A DNA stretch of 38,015 nucleotides from Tilletiaria anomala UBC 951 (Eukaryota; Basidiomycota; Exobasidiomycetes; Georgefischeriales; Tilletiariaceae). Location of the stretch: the NCBI RefSeq assembly GCF_000711695.1, contig NW_013546886.1:1-38015 (forward strand), written 5' to 3'. The notes beneath the pieces were generated by a model. The model was not told the origin of the DNA. It ran no database searches and saw only the letters and a list, made by a program, of their open reading frames with translations. Of the stretch, positions 23,068 through 32,493 are shown one piece after another (positions within the stretch are counted from its first letter, which is position 1; every line of letters starts with the position of its first letter). The position numbers and the translations under genes are program-made.

Positions 23068-24718
23068 TCACGCGTCGTCATCACTGGACCCAGACTCCCA
23101 CTGAGCATTGTCCATGGCTTGCAGCAGGCCCTGGTGGTGGTAATGGGGCGGCGCCTGATGCACCTGCAGTTGAGCATCTTGCTGTTTCAATCGTTGCCCT
23201 GCTCTTGCGGGAGGATAAAGCTCCTGAGAAACGTCTTGAGCGCCGTTTTGCTTGCAGTACTGTGGCCCGAAACGAGCGGGTCGGACGCTGTCGATGGCGA
23301 TGCACGGCCCAAAGACGTCGCTCGTCTCAGCGGATGGGTCTTTTTCCCCACTGTTCTCCTCGAATGACTGACAAGCAGTACCGGGGCTACTAGCGCGCTC
23401 AGCTGCAAATGCAAAGGGAACAGATGATGCGCGTCCAGCTTCAGCGACATAGTCGAGGTTGAGCCTGCGTCGCTTGCAGTTGAAGCCAGGGCAAGGTGGC
23501 CTCGCCACACTAGAGTTGCTGAAGCTGCCCGTGCAGCCAGCAGAAATTGACGATGAAATTGAGGTGGATGATGATCTTTCCGGCGGCGGGGCCGTCGAAG
23601 ATGACAGAATTGTTGATCTGCGGGCTCTATTCACAAAGGCGGAAGATCCCCAGGAGGATGCAGATGCGCGTGATTGGCCGTAAGGTAGGAACGACCATGG
23701 TGGCAAGAGTGCTGGGTCTAATTGCTGGCCACCCTGCAGCTGCGTAGGTCTCTCCATCTGAGCTTCTGCTTCTGCTTCTGGCCTGGCCCCGACCGATGAT
23801 CGTGACCATAAGCATGTCTCCGACCGAGCCGCCCGTGCCTGCTGCGCTGCTGAATACGCCACTTCTCCCTGCGCTCTCTGCATGCGTAGAGCTTCGATCT
23901 CCGCTTCGAACAGTCGGATGGGCCTGAAGCGCATGTTGGCACGCGGGTCCAGCGGCTTTCGCCGCCTTGCGTTCTGTGCCGGCGCATGCGCAGGCGCAGC
24001 AGGAGCAGGCGCGGAAGCGGGGGGAGGGGCGGTTGCTGCTGCTTCTCCTGGTGGTGCCTGCGCGCTATCGAGCTCTTCTGAGTCCGACTCGCCGCCTTCT
24101 GGATCTGGGTAGATGATGCGATGTCCTCGGCTGACAGGGTGGAATTAGGAGCGGAGTATGCGAGCGGGCCGCATTAGTCCTAGTAATTCGACTGGGGTCA
24201 GACGACATAAATGAGACTCACAAGACATACGTCATCTTGCCCTTTTCGATGATGGGTGCCTGAACAGGCGGCGAAGCTGCATTGGGAAATCGATGAGAAC
24301 GAGAGTTTGTAGAGCGTCGACCTCGATTATGCGCTGCACCACGGGCGGGCGCAAAGGGGTTGTTGGGCGAGTCTAGCGGGCCTTGGAGAAGAAAATCGGC
24401 CATCGTTTCCATGTGCAAGAGCGGATGGCAGACTTGAGTGCTTGCATCGTCAAGTGGGAGATGTTCCTTGGTCGGTGCGGGCGATGCTACTCGTTGCTCG
24501 CCTTGAATCGGTCCGTTTCTTTCTCTTCCCTCTTCTTCGTGGACCAAGATCATCTCATCATTCCCCTCTGCCCTAGAACGAGAGCGAGAACGCGTGCAGG
24601 AGCTTGAGCTTAAATCGGAATCAGACCCAGTTGATCGCCGTCGTTTGCGCGACTCGCCGGTCAGGGGAGGGGTCGGCAGGCCGTGCGACGGGCAAGCCTG
24701 CTGCTGCTGAGCGTCCAT
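23068..24718 (-). CDS. Hypothetical protein with TYVFRG motif, low-complexity rich
   Basis: Two exons, 24718-24222 and 24130-23068, join over a 91-nt intron and give about 519 residues. The N-terminus has TPPLTGESRKRRR, a likely nuclear localisation signal, then a Ser/Arg stretch (SSSSCTRSRSRSRAE). Around residues 125-170 lie SPNNPFAP and, across the exon joint, KMTYVFRGHRIIYPDPE. I have an impression of a similar NPF...TYVFRG arrangement in uncharacterised fungal proteins, but cannot name a family. An Ala/Pro-rich linker follows, then PLDPRANMRFRPIRLFEAEIEALRMQR, a probable helix, and a Ser/Gln-rich tail ending in SSDDDA. The unspliced alternative would end within the intron, so the splice is well supported. 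The gene is divergent from MCM2 and shares its ACGCG-rich promoter, so cell-cycle expression is possible. Function unknown. Confidence 0.75.
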
Positions 24719-25243
24719 GCTGCTTCTTTTCGGGCCGTGGCGGCGACGAGACTGGATTGGGGATTTGAACGATGTTGCGCGACGGGCTCTTGGAGGCTTG
24801 AGTATGAAAGAGGGCCCTCTCAAGGATGCGCGATGTGTGGAGCTGAGATCAGGGTATCTGAAGGATGCATCCATCCATGAAGTGGATGGGATGGGGGATG
24901 GGGGTGAGAGAGCGAGAGAGAGGAGCGGAACGGAACGGGCGAGGAGGAAACGCGACGCGACGCGACACGACGCGGGAGCCGCGCGTCAACCCGCAAGAGA
25001 CGCGTGCTGGTTGGATGGCTGCTTTACACGCGCCATGGGGAAGCGGACTCAACATGCGTCAATTCATCGCCATCGCCTCTGCTTACAGGCTTTACCTCCA
25101 TCACCTCGAGCTGTTTCTTTCATTTACCATCCCGTCTATCCACATCGTGCTGGCGAGCAAAACAGCAAAAGCTTGTAGCTCCTCACCGTCGCTGCTCGGA
25201 TCTGCTCATTGTTGACAGCACAGCGATCGGCGCGCCTTCCACA
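24719..25243. promoter_or_regulatory. Divergent promoter of MCM2 and the TYVFRG protein gene
   Basis: The 525-nt region between the two start codons has a purine-rich stretch (about 24890-24950, GAGAGAGCGAGAGAG...) next to a cluster of ACGCG motifs and a perfect ACGCGT. A pyrimidine-rich block near 25090-25140 precedes MCM2. No independent gene was recognised. Confidence 0.55.
24950..25005. promoter_or_regulatory. MCB/MBF-like box cluster upstream of MCM2
   Basis: ACGCGA occurs three times in overlap at 24950-24965, ACGCGG follows at 24970-24975, and a perfect palindromic ACGCGT sits at 25000-25005, about 240 nt upstream of the MCM2 start. In yeasts and other fungi the MluI cell-cycle box ACGCGT binds MBF (Mbp1/Swi6 type) and drives G1/S transcription of replication genes, MCM genes included. 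Functional assignment here is by analogy. Confidence 0.6.
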
Positions 25244-28200
25244 ATGGTACGTCCGCATGATGCTCGGCAGAACGTTCCGAGAAAGGTGCAGGCAAACGCT
25301 GATTAAACCTTCCCCTTTCTTGGCTCTGCATACAGTCTTCCTCTTCGCCGCCCCATGGGCCTGGCGCTTCTCGCAAGCGCCAACGCTCTCCATCGCACAG
25401 AGAGCACCTTGGCGCCGCATCCACAGCAGGCCCCTTCGACGCATCCTCTCCCGGCGGCATCACGCTGACTGGAGCAGGAGCGGGCCTCGCACACACACCA
25501 GGCAGCAACATGCGCTCTTCACCGCCGCCATCGTCTCTTCCGCCTTCGTCACCGCCCAACGCCTTCTCTGACTTTGATGACGCCAGCGGTCTCGATGACG
25601 ATGGCGATGACGATGACGGACCGGCACGCAGACGGGACACCCGCGTCGTCGACGATGAGAACGAGGCGCGCATCTTTGGCGACAACTATCACGAAGATGA
25701 AGATGAAGATGACGAAGGCGAGGACCTCTTTGGCGAGAACATGCACGAGTGAGTAGATAAATTTGGAGATCACCTTTGAGCCAAACGGAACTGCACGGTG
25801 ACACGCTCCGCTTTGGCCACGCCAGAGATTACAATCTCAACGACGGACTCGACAACTATGACGCAGTCGACATTGATGATCAGTCGGTTGCGTCTATGGA
25901 CATCAACACGCGTCGCCTCGCCGAACTTAAGATGAGCCGTCGCGACCGACAGGAGCGGGCGACGCGTGGTGCCGCCGCGCGCTCACGTGCACCCGCCTTT
26001 TTGCAGAGCGACGAGGAGGAAGAAGACGACGACGGGGGCATCCTCCGCCGGCGCAGGCGAAGGCACTACGACGAGGCGATCGAAGACGACGCAGCGCCTG
26101 ACGAGCTGCCTCTCGACCAGCTCGCCGACATCAAGACGGATAGCATTGCCTCGTGGATTGCGACCGAGAACGTGCGCCGCACGATCGTGCGCGAGTTCCG
26201 TGCCTTCCTCGTCACGTACGTAGACGCCGAGGGTGTGTCCGTGTATGGCCAGCGCATCAAAACGCTTGGTGAGATCAACTCGGAGTCTCTCGAGGTCTCC
26301 TTCCTACACCTCGTCGACAGCAAGGCCATTCTCGCCTTCTTCCTCGCCAACTCGCCCGCGTCGATCCTTCCCATCTTTGACGAAGTCGCCTTCGACGTCG
26401 TCCAGCTATACTACCCCTCGTACAACCGGATCCATCCAGAGATCCATGTCCGCATCGCCGACCTGCCTTCATCATCGACGCTGCGCGACCTGCGTCAAGG
26501 TCATCTCAACTCGCTTGTGCGCGTCAGCGGAGTCGTAACGCGCCGCAGTGGCGTCTTCCCACAGCTCAAATACGTAAAGTTCGACTGTCTCAACTGTGGT
26601 GAGATCCTGGGGCCATTCTTCCAAGATGCCAACCAGGAGGTCAAGGTGTCGTTCTGCTCCAATTGCGAGAAGCGCGGACCGTTCCGCGTCAACGCCGAGC
26701 AGACGGTCTACCGCAACTACCAGAAGATGACGCTGCAGGAGTCTCCAGGGAGCGTCCCGCCCGGTCGACTGCCGCGCCACCGCGAGGTGGTCCTCCTATG
26801 GGACCTCATTGACAGCGCCAAGCCGGGTGAGGAGATCGAGGTGACGGGCGTCTACCGCAACAACTTTGATGCCAAGCTCAACAGCAAGAACGGCTTCCCT
26901 GTCTTTGCGACCATTCTCGAGGCGAACCACATTGCCAAGAAGGACGACGCCTTTGCCGCTTTCCGCCTGACCGAAGAAGACGAGAGTGCGATCCGCGCGC
27001 TGAGCCGCGACGATCGCATCGGTAAGCGCATCATCAAGTCGATCGCACCTTCCATCTACGGCCACGAAGACATCAAGACGGCCATCGCTCTGTCGCTTTT
27101 TGGCGGCGTACCCAAAGACGTCGGCGGCAAGCACCGCATCCGTGGCGACATCAATATTCTCATGCTCGGTGACCCGGGTACGGCTAAGTCGCAGTTCCTC
27201 AAGTACGTCGAGAAAACGGCGAGCCGGGCGGTGTTCACGACAGGTCAGGGAGCGAGTGCCGTCGGTCTGACGGCGAGCGTGCGCAAGGACGCCGTCACGC
27301 GCGAGTGGACCCTCGAAGGCGGTGCGCTAGTGCTTGCCGACAAGGGCGTCTGCTTGATCGACGAGTTCGACAAGATGAACGACGCAGACCGCACATCGAT
27401 CCACGAGGCGATGGAGCAGCAGTCCATCTCGATCTCCAAGGCGGGCATCGTGACGACACTTCAGGCGCGCTGCGCAATTATCGCGGCAGCTAACCCGGTG
27501 CGCGGGCGGTACAACCCTACGATCCCCTTTGCGCAGAATGTCGAGCTCACCGAGCCGATCCTCTCGCGTTTCGACGTGCTGTGCGTCGTGAAGGACACGG
27601 TCGACCCGGTCAAGGACGAGATGCTCGCGCGCTTTGTTGTTGGCTCGCACCTGCGCTCGCATCCGACGTTCGACGAGGACGTGGATGAGGCGCGTGTCGC
27701 GACGAGCCTCGACGCGGACATTATCCCGCAGGAGCTGCTAAAGAAGTACATCATGTATGCGCGCGACCAGGTGCGCCCGAAGCTGCACTCGCTCGACCAG
27801 GAGCGTCTGGCAGGACTCTATGCGGACCTCCGCCGTGAGTCACTCAGCACTGGCTCATACCCTATCACTGTGCGACACCTCGAGAGCATGATCCGCATGG
27901 CGGAGGCCAGCGCCAAGATGCACCTCCGCGATTATGTGCGCAGCGACGACGTTGACCTCGCGATCCGTGCCGCCGTCGAGTCGTTCGTCAGCGCACAGAA
28001 GATTTCGATCAAGAAGACGCTTGAGCGGGTGAGTTGCGTGGAAGCTACAGCGAATCGATTGTACTTGATCGCTGACAGTCCTGGCGGGCGGTGGATTCTA
28101 TCATACAGGGCTTCCGCAAGTACATCCACCAGGCGCGCGACCACGACGAGCTGTTGTCGTTCATGCTCGGCAGCATTGTCAAGGACCGATTACGCTTCGA

Positions 28201-28471
28201 GACGCTCGGGCAGCAACGGCGGCGCCGCCGTCAGCAACAGGAGCAGCAAGGGGGAGGCGCTGACGCAGAGGAGGACGACGGGACACACCTGGTCAGCGTA
28301 CCGCTTGCCGAGCTGGAGGGCCGGGCAAAGGAGCTGGACATCTTTGACATACGGCCGTTCCTCGCGAGTAGGCTGTTCGCGGCGAACGGGTACGCGTTTG
28401 ACTCCAACGCGCGCACTATTTCGAAGCGCTTTGGACATTCCCATGGGCAGCGGCGCGAGGAGTTGCTCTGA
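25244..28471 (+). CDS. MCM2: MCM2, replicative helicase subunit
   Basis: Four exons: 25244-25246 (only the ATG), 25336-25748, 25826-28028, 28079-28471, with introns of 89, 77 and 50 nt; about 1003 residues. The first join gives MSSSSPPHGPGASRKRQRSP, a proline/basic start typical of fungal Mcm2. A very acidic stretch and GEDLFGENM follow, as in the histone-binding N-terminus of Mcm2. The zinc finger CLNCGEILGPF...CSNCEKRG, the Mcm2-type N-terminal OB fold, Walker A GDPGTAKS (about 587-594), Walker B LIDEFDKMND, the sensor region and arginine finger LSRFD are intact, and the C-terminus ends with a winged-helix-like segment. Mcm2 is part of the Mcm2-7 ring loaded at origins in G1 and the Cdc7/Dbf4 target. 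An alternative start at ATG 25510 would remove the basic N-terminus and is less likely. Confidence 0.96.
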
Positions 28472-29021
28472 ACGGATGTGTTTCATTTGTATTTCACTGT
28501 GTTTTTCGAGGTTTTCAACATGTACTATAGTTGATGTGGGAATGGCGATGCTGCTAAAAAGCATTTCACTGCATGGGTTGGTCCAATACAATAAATGGGA
28601 ATGCAGATGGTTCACGACGCAACCGCAGATCCAGCTGCATGCGGTAGTCAGAGGGCATCTCAGCAAGGCGGCTGAAGGCATCGCGCCTTGAGCGGGTCAA
28701 GCATGGGCCGGGCGAATGAAGGATGGGGTCCTCCTTGACATACGAGCCAGTGCATGCCAATGTATAATTTACGCGCACAGGCGGGGCGATGACCCTGCAG
28801 CCGTGCGCACCCTTCCGCAAGATGCCGAAGGGGTAGACCACCCCCTCACAAGCCTCTGTGCTTGCCAGCCCGCCAGCTAACAAATTGGATAACGCCATTG
28901 GGCGTGCTGTGAAACACCAAGTATTCGACTAGAGGGATGCCAGCCTACCAAGCGGTACACTGAGTGACAGGTGGTTTGAAGATGTGGGTTTGCCGTCACC
29001 ACTTTTTGGGGTTATCAGGCC

Positions 29022-29029
29022 TATATAAG
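29022..29029 (+). promoter_or_regulatory. TATA-box candidate
   Basis: TATATAAG lies about 310 nt upstream of the FAR1-like gene start, on its strand. It is a textbook TATA match, but the distance would require a long 5' untranslated leader of roughly 280 nt. Confidence 0.4.
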
Positions 29030-29055
29030 AAAGTTGCAACAGCAGGAAGAAAGGT

Positions 29056-29065
29056 GTCACGTGAC
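29056..29065. promoter_or_regulatory. Perfect E-box palindrome GTCACGTGAC
   Basis: A ten-base perfect palindrome containing CACGTG starts 27 nt after the TATA candidate. Cbf1 and other bHLH factors bind GTCACGTG in fungi. If the TATA box is used, this site would sit near the transcription start. Confidence 0.45.
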
Positions 29066-29340
29066 GATTTACCCGCTAAAGGAGAGTAGGTGAGTGCTGA
29101 GTTTTACAAGGCAACAGGCTAATCGCGGCTTTGGCGGTGTAGATAGGAAGTACTGCACGTAAACCCATACAATCGCCCATGCGTGTCTCTGCCTTGTTAT
29201 TGTAATCCCACCAGGCAACGGCAAACTCACGCTTATGCCAACTCTCACCATCGTCGTTCTCATCCCCCAGGCCATCGCGACGTGGCCAAGTTTACAACAT
29301 ATGGCTGACCATCGACAAGTGGCAGCTCATCCTTGCGCCA

Positions 29341-32163
29341 ATGCCAAGCATGCCCATCACAGACATCTACCACCACGATGGAAGCGGCAGCAACGGCAAG
29401 GGAAACGACGTCAGCACGCATGCTGCTGCTCCCGCCGGCCATGCCGATGGTGACGACGGCAGCGACAGCCTCGCAGCCGCATTCACGAACCTACCCCCAG
29501 CTGGTGTAGCACCCGCTGCAGGCACCAGCAGCGCAGGCAACAGCAGCCAATGCGACAAACAGCAACAACGTCAGCAAGAGCAGCTTCTCCAGAGCCTCAG
29601 AGCTGCAGCTGCTTCCTCGGCAGCGCACAGCGCCGCTACGCTGCATGCGTTCAATAATAGCGCCCTGCCGGCCCATCTGCGCGATCACCTCTCTTCCCAG
29701 TTGCATCACCAACAACACAGTCGGCACCATCATCTACCCCATCACGATGATCATTCTCTTCATCAGCAGCAGCATGCGCCGATAACCCCACCTCCACCGC
29801 CTCCACCTGCCCCCGCTCCAGGGGCCGATACAGATGCAACAGGAACCCATGACTTAGAGGCGGACACAACGGACCCGCAGGATGCCATCGCCGCTGCCGT
29901 CGCGGCAGCTGCAGCGACTGCGACAGCCAGCCGTCATCACGGGCGTGACGAGGACGAAGGCAGCATTCATGATGCTGAAACTGATAACGGTGCCGTGCTG
30001 GGATTGGAGGACATGCAGGTTGTCGAAAGCGCAGATGGCGCTGCCGGCGAGCATCCACATGCCGCTGTTTCTGCAGAACTTCCGCAGCAGGCGCAAGAGG
30101 GCGAGCCTCAACAGCAAGGCGTGGAAGGCAGCAATGTCAGAGAAGCAGGCGACCCAGGCTCCCTTGTTCAAGGCCCTGGGCCATACACTTTCCCTACCGA
30201 CCTGTCCCAGTACGAGTACGGGGACACGGAGGAGCTCACATCTTCCGTACAGAATCTTGCCAATCGACACGGCTTCCGCGTCACGAGGCAGAACATGCGC
30301 CGAGCGACGTCGACCTCTATTTCCAAGAACGCCGATGGGAGCAGCAGCGGCAGTGCGAGGAAGAGACTGAGGTTGGAGGATACCTTTATCGGCGGCGTCG
30401 GAGAGCAGAGCTTCATCAATATCCCCAACACCTCCGAGCACGATGCTGATTTCTCAAGCATCAGCGTCCATATTCCGTCTGATGCCGCGGGTCTTGCGAC
30501 TTCGTCCTCCGCTCCCACGACGACCAACGGCGCCCCCGCCAGTGTGGATCATCACACGCTCGGTGACAGCGCAGTCGACAGCGCCGATCCGGACAACGAC
30601 CCTACGAACTGGGTGCGCGTCGTTTATTTCGCATGTTCGAAAGGCACGCGGCAGCGCGCGCGCAAGCCGCAGGGCGACGCGCAGGAGATCAAGGCGCGCA
30701 AGAAGCGCTCCGGTGAGCCGGGCCAGGAGTGCCATTGGCAGCTCAAGGCGGACCGGCGCTCGCCAGCCGAGCCGTTCCGCCTGACAATGCTGCGCGCTGA
30801 GCACAACCATGACGTGCGCGACGCGCTTGACGGCAGCGCACCGCATCGCTTGCAGCGCCGCGACAAGGCGCGCGTTTGGGAGCTTTACTTTCGCGGCGGG
30901 TTCAAACCCAAGGAGATCGCCGCGGCGCTATCGGCGGACACGTACTACACGGTCGTCGCTCGCCAGATCGAAGACTACGTGTACAACTGGAAGGCGCAGG
31001 CACCCGAGGCGGAAGTCGCTCGCGCCGGCGAGCAGCGCGCCGCGAGTGCCGATCGCCTGCGCAAGGCGACAGACGAAAACAAGAACAAAGATGAATACGC
31101 ACGCCGCCTGCGCGAGCACATGCACGCGCTCGAAGACGAGGCCAGCGAGATGATGCAGCACGCCCTCATCGTCGCCAATCCAAAGAGCGGTGCCAGGTCC
31201 GTTGGCGCCAACCCGACGGGCCGCCTAGGCCGCCACTACAAGGGCAACACGCTCAGGCCACCTGGCAAGTTCGCCGCTGCCGACCAGGCGAGCGATCAGG
31301 GCAGTACCCCTCCTAGTGCAAGTCGGGACGGAGGCGCTGAGAATGCCGAGTCGGCAGGCCCCAAGGATGAAGAGCCCGACGCCGATGGCGGTGAACATCA
31401 GCTGCAACAGCAGGACGGTGACGAGCATAACACAGCAGCCGCAGTCGCAGCAGTGTCGACTTCTCCCGCACAAGCTTTACCACAGGCGATCATCATCCCT
31501 GCTGCTGGTGCTAGCTCTGGCACCAATGGCTCCGCTTCCGTCGCCGCCCGACATCCCGGTACCACCAGCGGCGGTGCCAAAGCCTCTGGTAAGGGCACTG
31601 CGAATGGGCGCGCAATCACGAGTAACGCCCGCACAGACCATAAGCAGCAGCAACAGCAGCAAAATTCGGAGGCAGGCCCAACAGCATCATCGACCACAGC
31701 AGCAGGAACAACAACAGCCGGTACAGTGCAGACGCCGCCGCCGCCTGCCCCGGCATTAACAGCCTCGCCGCGCGACATGAGCATCGCAGTCGAGAATGCC
31801 AAACGCGCCTTCCGCGAGAGCCTCGTGCAGCAGGGCGTCGCGGCAGACAGCATCACGGGCGACATGCTCAGCGAGATGCTCTTGCGCGGTCCCGCCGCCG
31901 TGGCCGTCGCTGCTGCCATTGGCGGGGGAGCACATAGTAGCGGCGGCGACGGGCAGGATGGCGCCGCCGTCACTGCCGGAGAAACGGGCACGGGTGAGGG
32001 TGATGGGGGCGAGCAAATAGGTGCGCATGCAATTGGAAGTGCCGTAGACGCGCAGGGGCACGCGCAGCAGTCTGGAGCAGCACAAGACGACGCAGACATG
32101 GACGACGATCTGGGCGTCGAGTTCTGGACGACGCTCAACCAGGATCTGCAATCGGCTACGTAG
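29341..32163 (+). CDS. FAR1/WRKY-GCM1-like zinc DNA-binding protein with long low-complexity arms
   Basis: A single uninterrupted frame of 940 codons starts at MPSMPITDIYHHDG. Residues 1-300 are rich in Ala, Gln, His and Pro (HHQQHSRHHHLPHH, PPPPPPPAPAPG). At about 423-495 lies the only ordered block: NWVRVVYFACSKG, then QECHWQLKAD and FRLTMLRAEHNHDV, giving the ligand pattern C432, C464, H488, H490. A C...C...HxH arrangement on beta strands is what the FAR1/WRKY-GCM1 superfamily uses to bind DNA, often at the front of Mutator-like transposases. A helical segment follows (RRDKARVWELYFRGGFKPKEIAAAL), like the helix-turn-helix after such domains. No transposase DDE core is present, and the remaining ~380 residues are again low complexity with short Gln runs. 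I infer a nuclear transcription regulator, possibly domesticated from a transposase front end. Upstream non-coding exons cannot be excluded. Confidence 0.75.
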   Translation: MPSMPITDIYHHDGSGSNGKGNDVSTHAAAPAGHADGDDGSDSLAAAFTNLPPAGVAPAAGTSSAGNSSQCDKQQQRQQEQLLQSLRAAAASSAAHSAATLHAFNNSALPAHLRDHLSSQLHHQQHSRHHHLPHHDDHSLHQQQHAPITPPPPPPPAPAPGADTDATGTHDLEADTTDPQDAIAAAVAAAAATATASRHHGRDEDEGSIHDAETDNGAVLGLEDMQVVESADGAAGEHPHAAVSAELPQQAQEGEPQQQGVEGSNVREAGDPGSLVQGPGPYTFPTDLSQYEYGDTEELTSSVQNLANRHGFRVTRQNMRRATSTSISKNADGSSSGSARKRLRLEDTFIGGVGEQSFINIPNTSEHDADFSSISVHIPSDAAGLATSSSAPTTTNGAPASVDHHTLGDSAVDSADPDNDPTNWVRVVYFACSKGTRQRARKPQGDAQEIKARKKRSGEPGQECHWQLKADRRSPAEPFRLTMLRAEHNHDVRDALDGSAPHRLQRRDKARVWELYFRGGFKPKEIAAALSADTYYTVVARQIEDYVYNWKAQAPEAEVARAGEQRAASADRLRKATDENKNKDEYARRLREHMHALEDEASEMMQHALIVANPKSGARSVGANPTGRLGRHYKGNTLRPPGKFAAADQASDQGSTPPSASRDGGAENAESAGPKDEEPDADGGEHQLQQQDGDEHNTAAAVAAVSTSPAQALPQAIIIPAAGASSGTNGSASVAARHPGTTSGGAKASGKGTANGRAITSNARTDHKQQQQQQNSEAGPTASSTTAAGTTTAGTVQTPPPPAPALTASPRDMSIAVENAKRAFRESLVQQGVAADSITGDMLSEMLLRGPAAVAVAAAIGGGAHSSGGDGQDGAAVTAGETGTGEGDGGEQIGAHAIGSAVDAQGHAQQSGAAQDDADMDDDLGVEFWTTLNQDLQSAT

Positions 32164-32493
32164 GAATGAGCCCGCGGCAAAGCACACTCTGCACTTGTAC
32201 CTCTTCAGATAGAACAGATATCCAAGAGATGCGATATCCACAAGCTAACGTGCAGCCCGCGTTGGGCCGATGCCAATGCAGCACTAACATGAGGCCCAGA
32301 ATGACAGAGATTGGGGCCAGGGAAGCTTAGGATGTATGATATTAGTAACATGGTTGATGATGGACAGATGCTCGCGGAAACAAGCCGCGATGCAGTCATA
32401 CGAGAACATGCCAAAAGGGGGAAGAGTGAGCCTATCGGTCGAGAGCGACGAGACGAGGCGGGAATAGGAGAGTCGGTAGAAGCCTTTCCAAAT
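32164..32493. other. Convergent 3' intergenic region
   Basis: These 330 nt lie between the stop codons of the FAR1-like gene and the acyl-CoA synthetase gene and probably hold both 3' untranslated regions. I see no gene, repeat or RNA feature here. Confidence 0.6.

Larger units (their letters stand above)
28472..29340. other. Intergenic region with one weak minus-strand frame
   Basis: The gap between MCM2 and the FAR1-like gene contains a minus-strand frame at 28566-28898 (110 codons) with fairly even amino-acid composition, for example SRRDAFSRLAEMPSDYRMQL, but no recognisable domain. It could be a short gene, an exon or a relic. A TATA element and a perfect E-box palindrome near 29022-29065 probably belong to the downstream gene. 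Confidence 0.4.
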
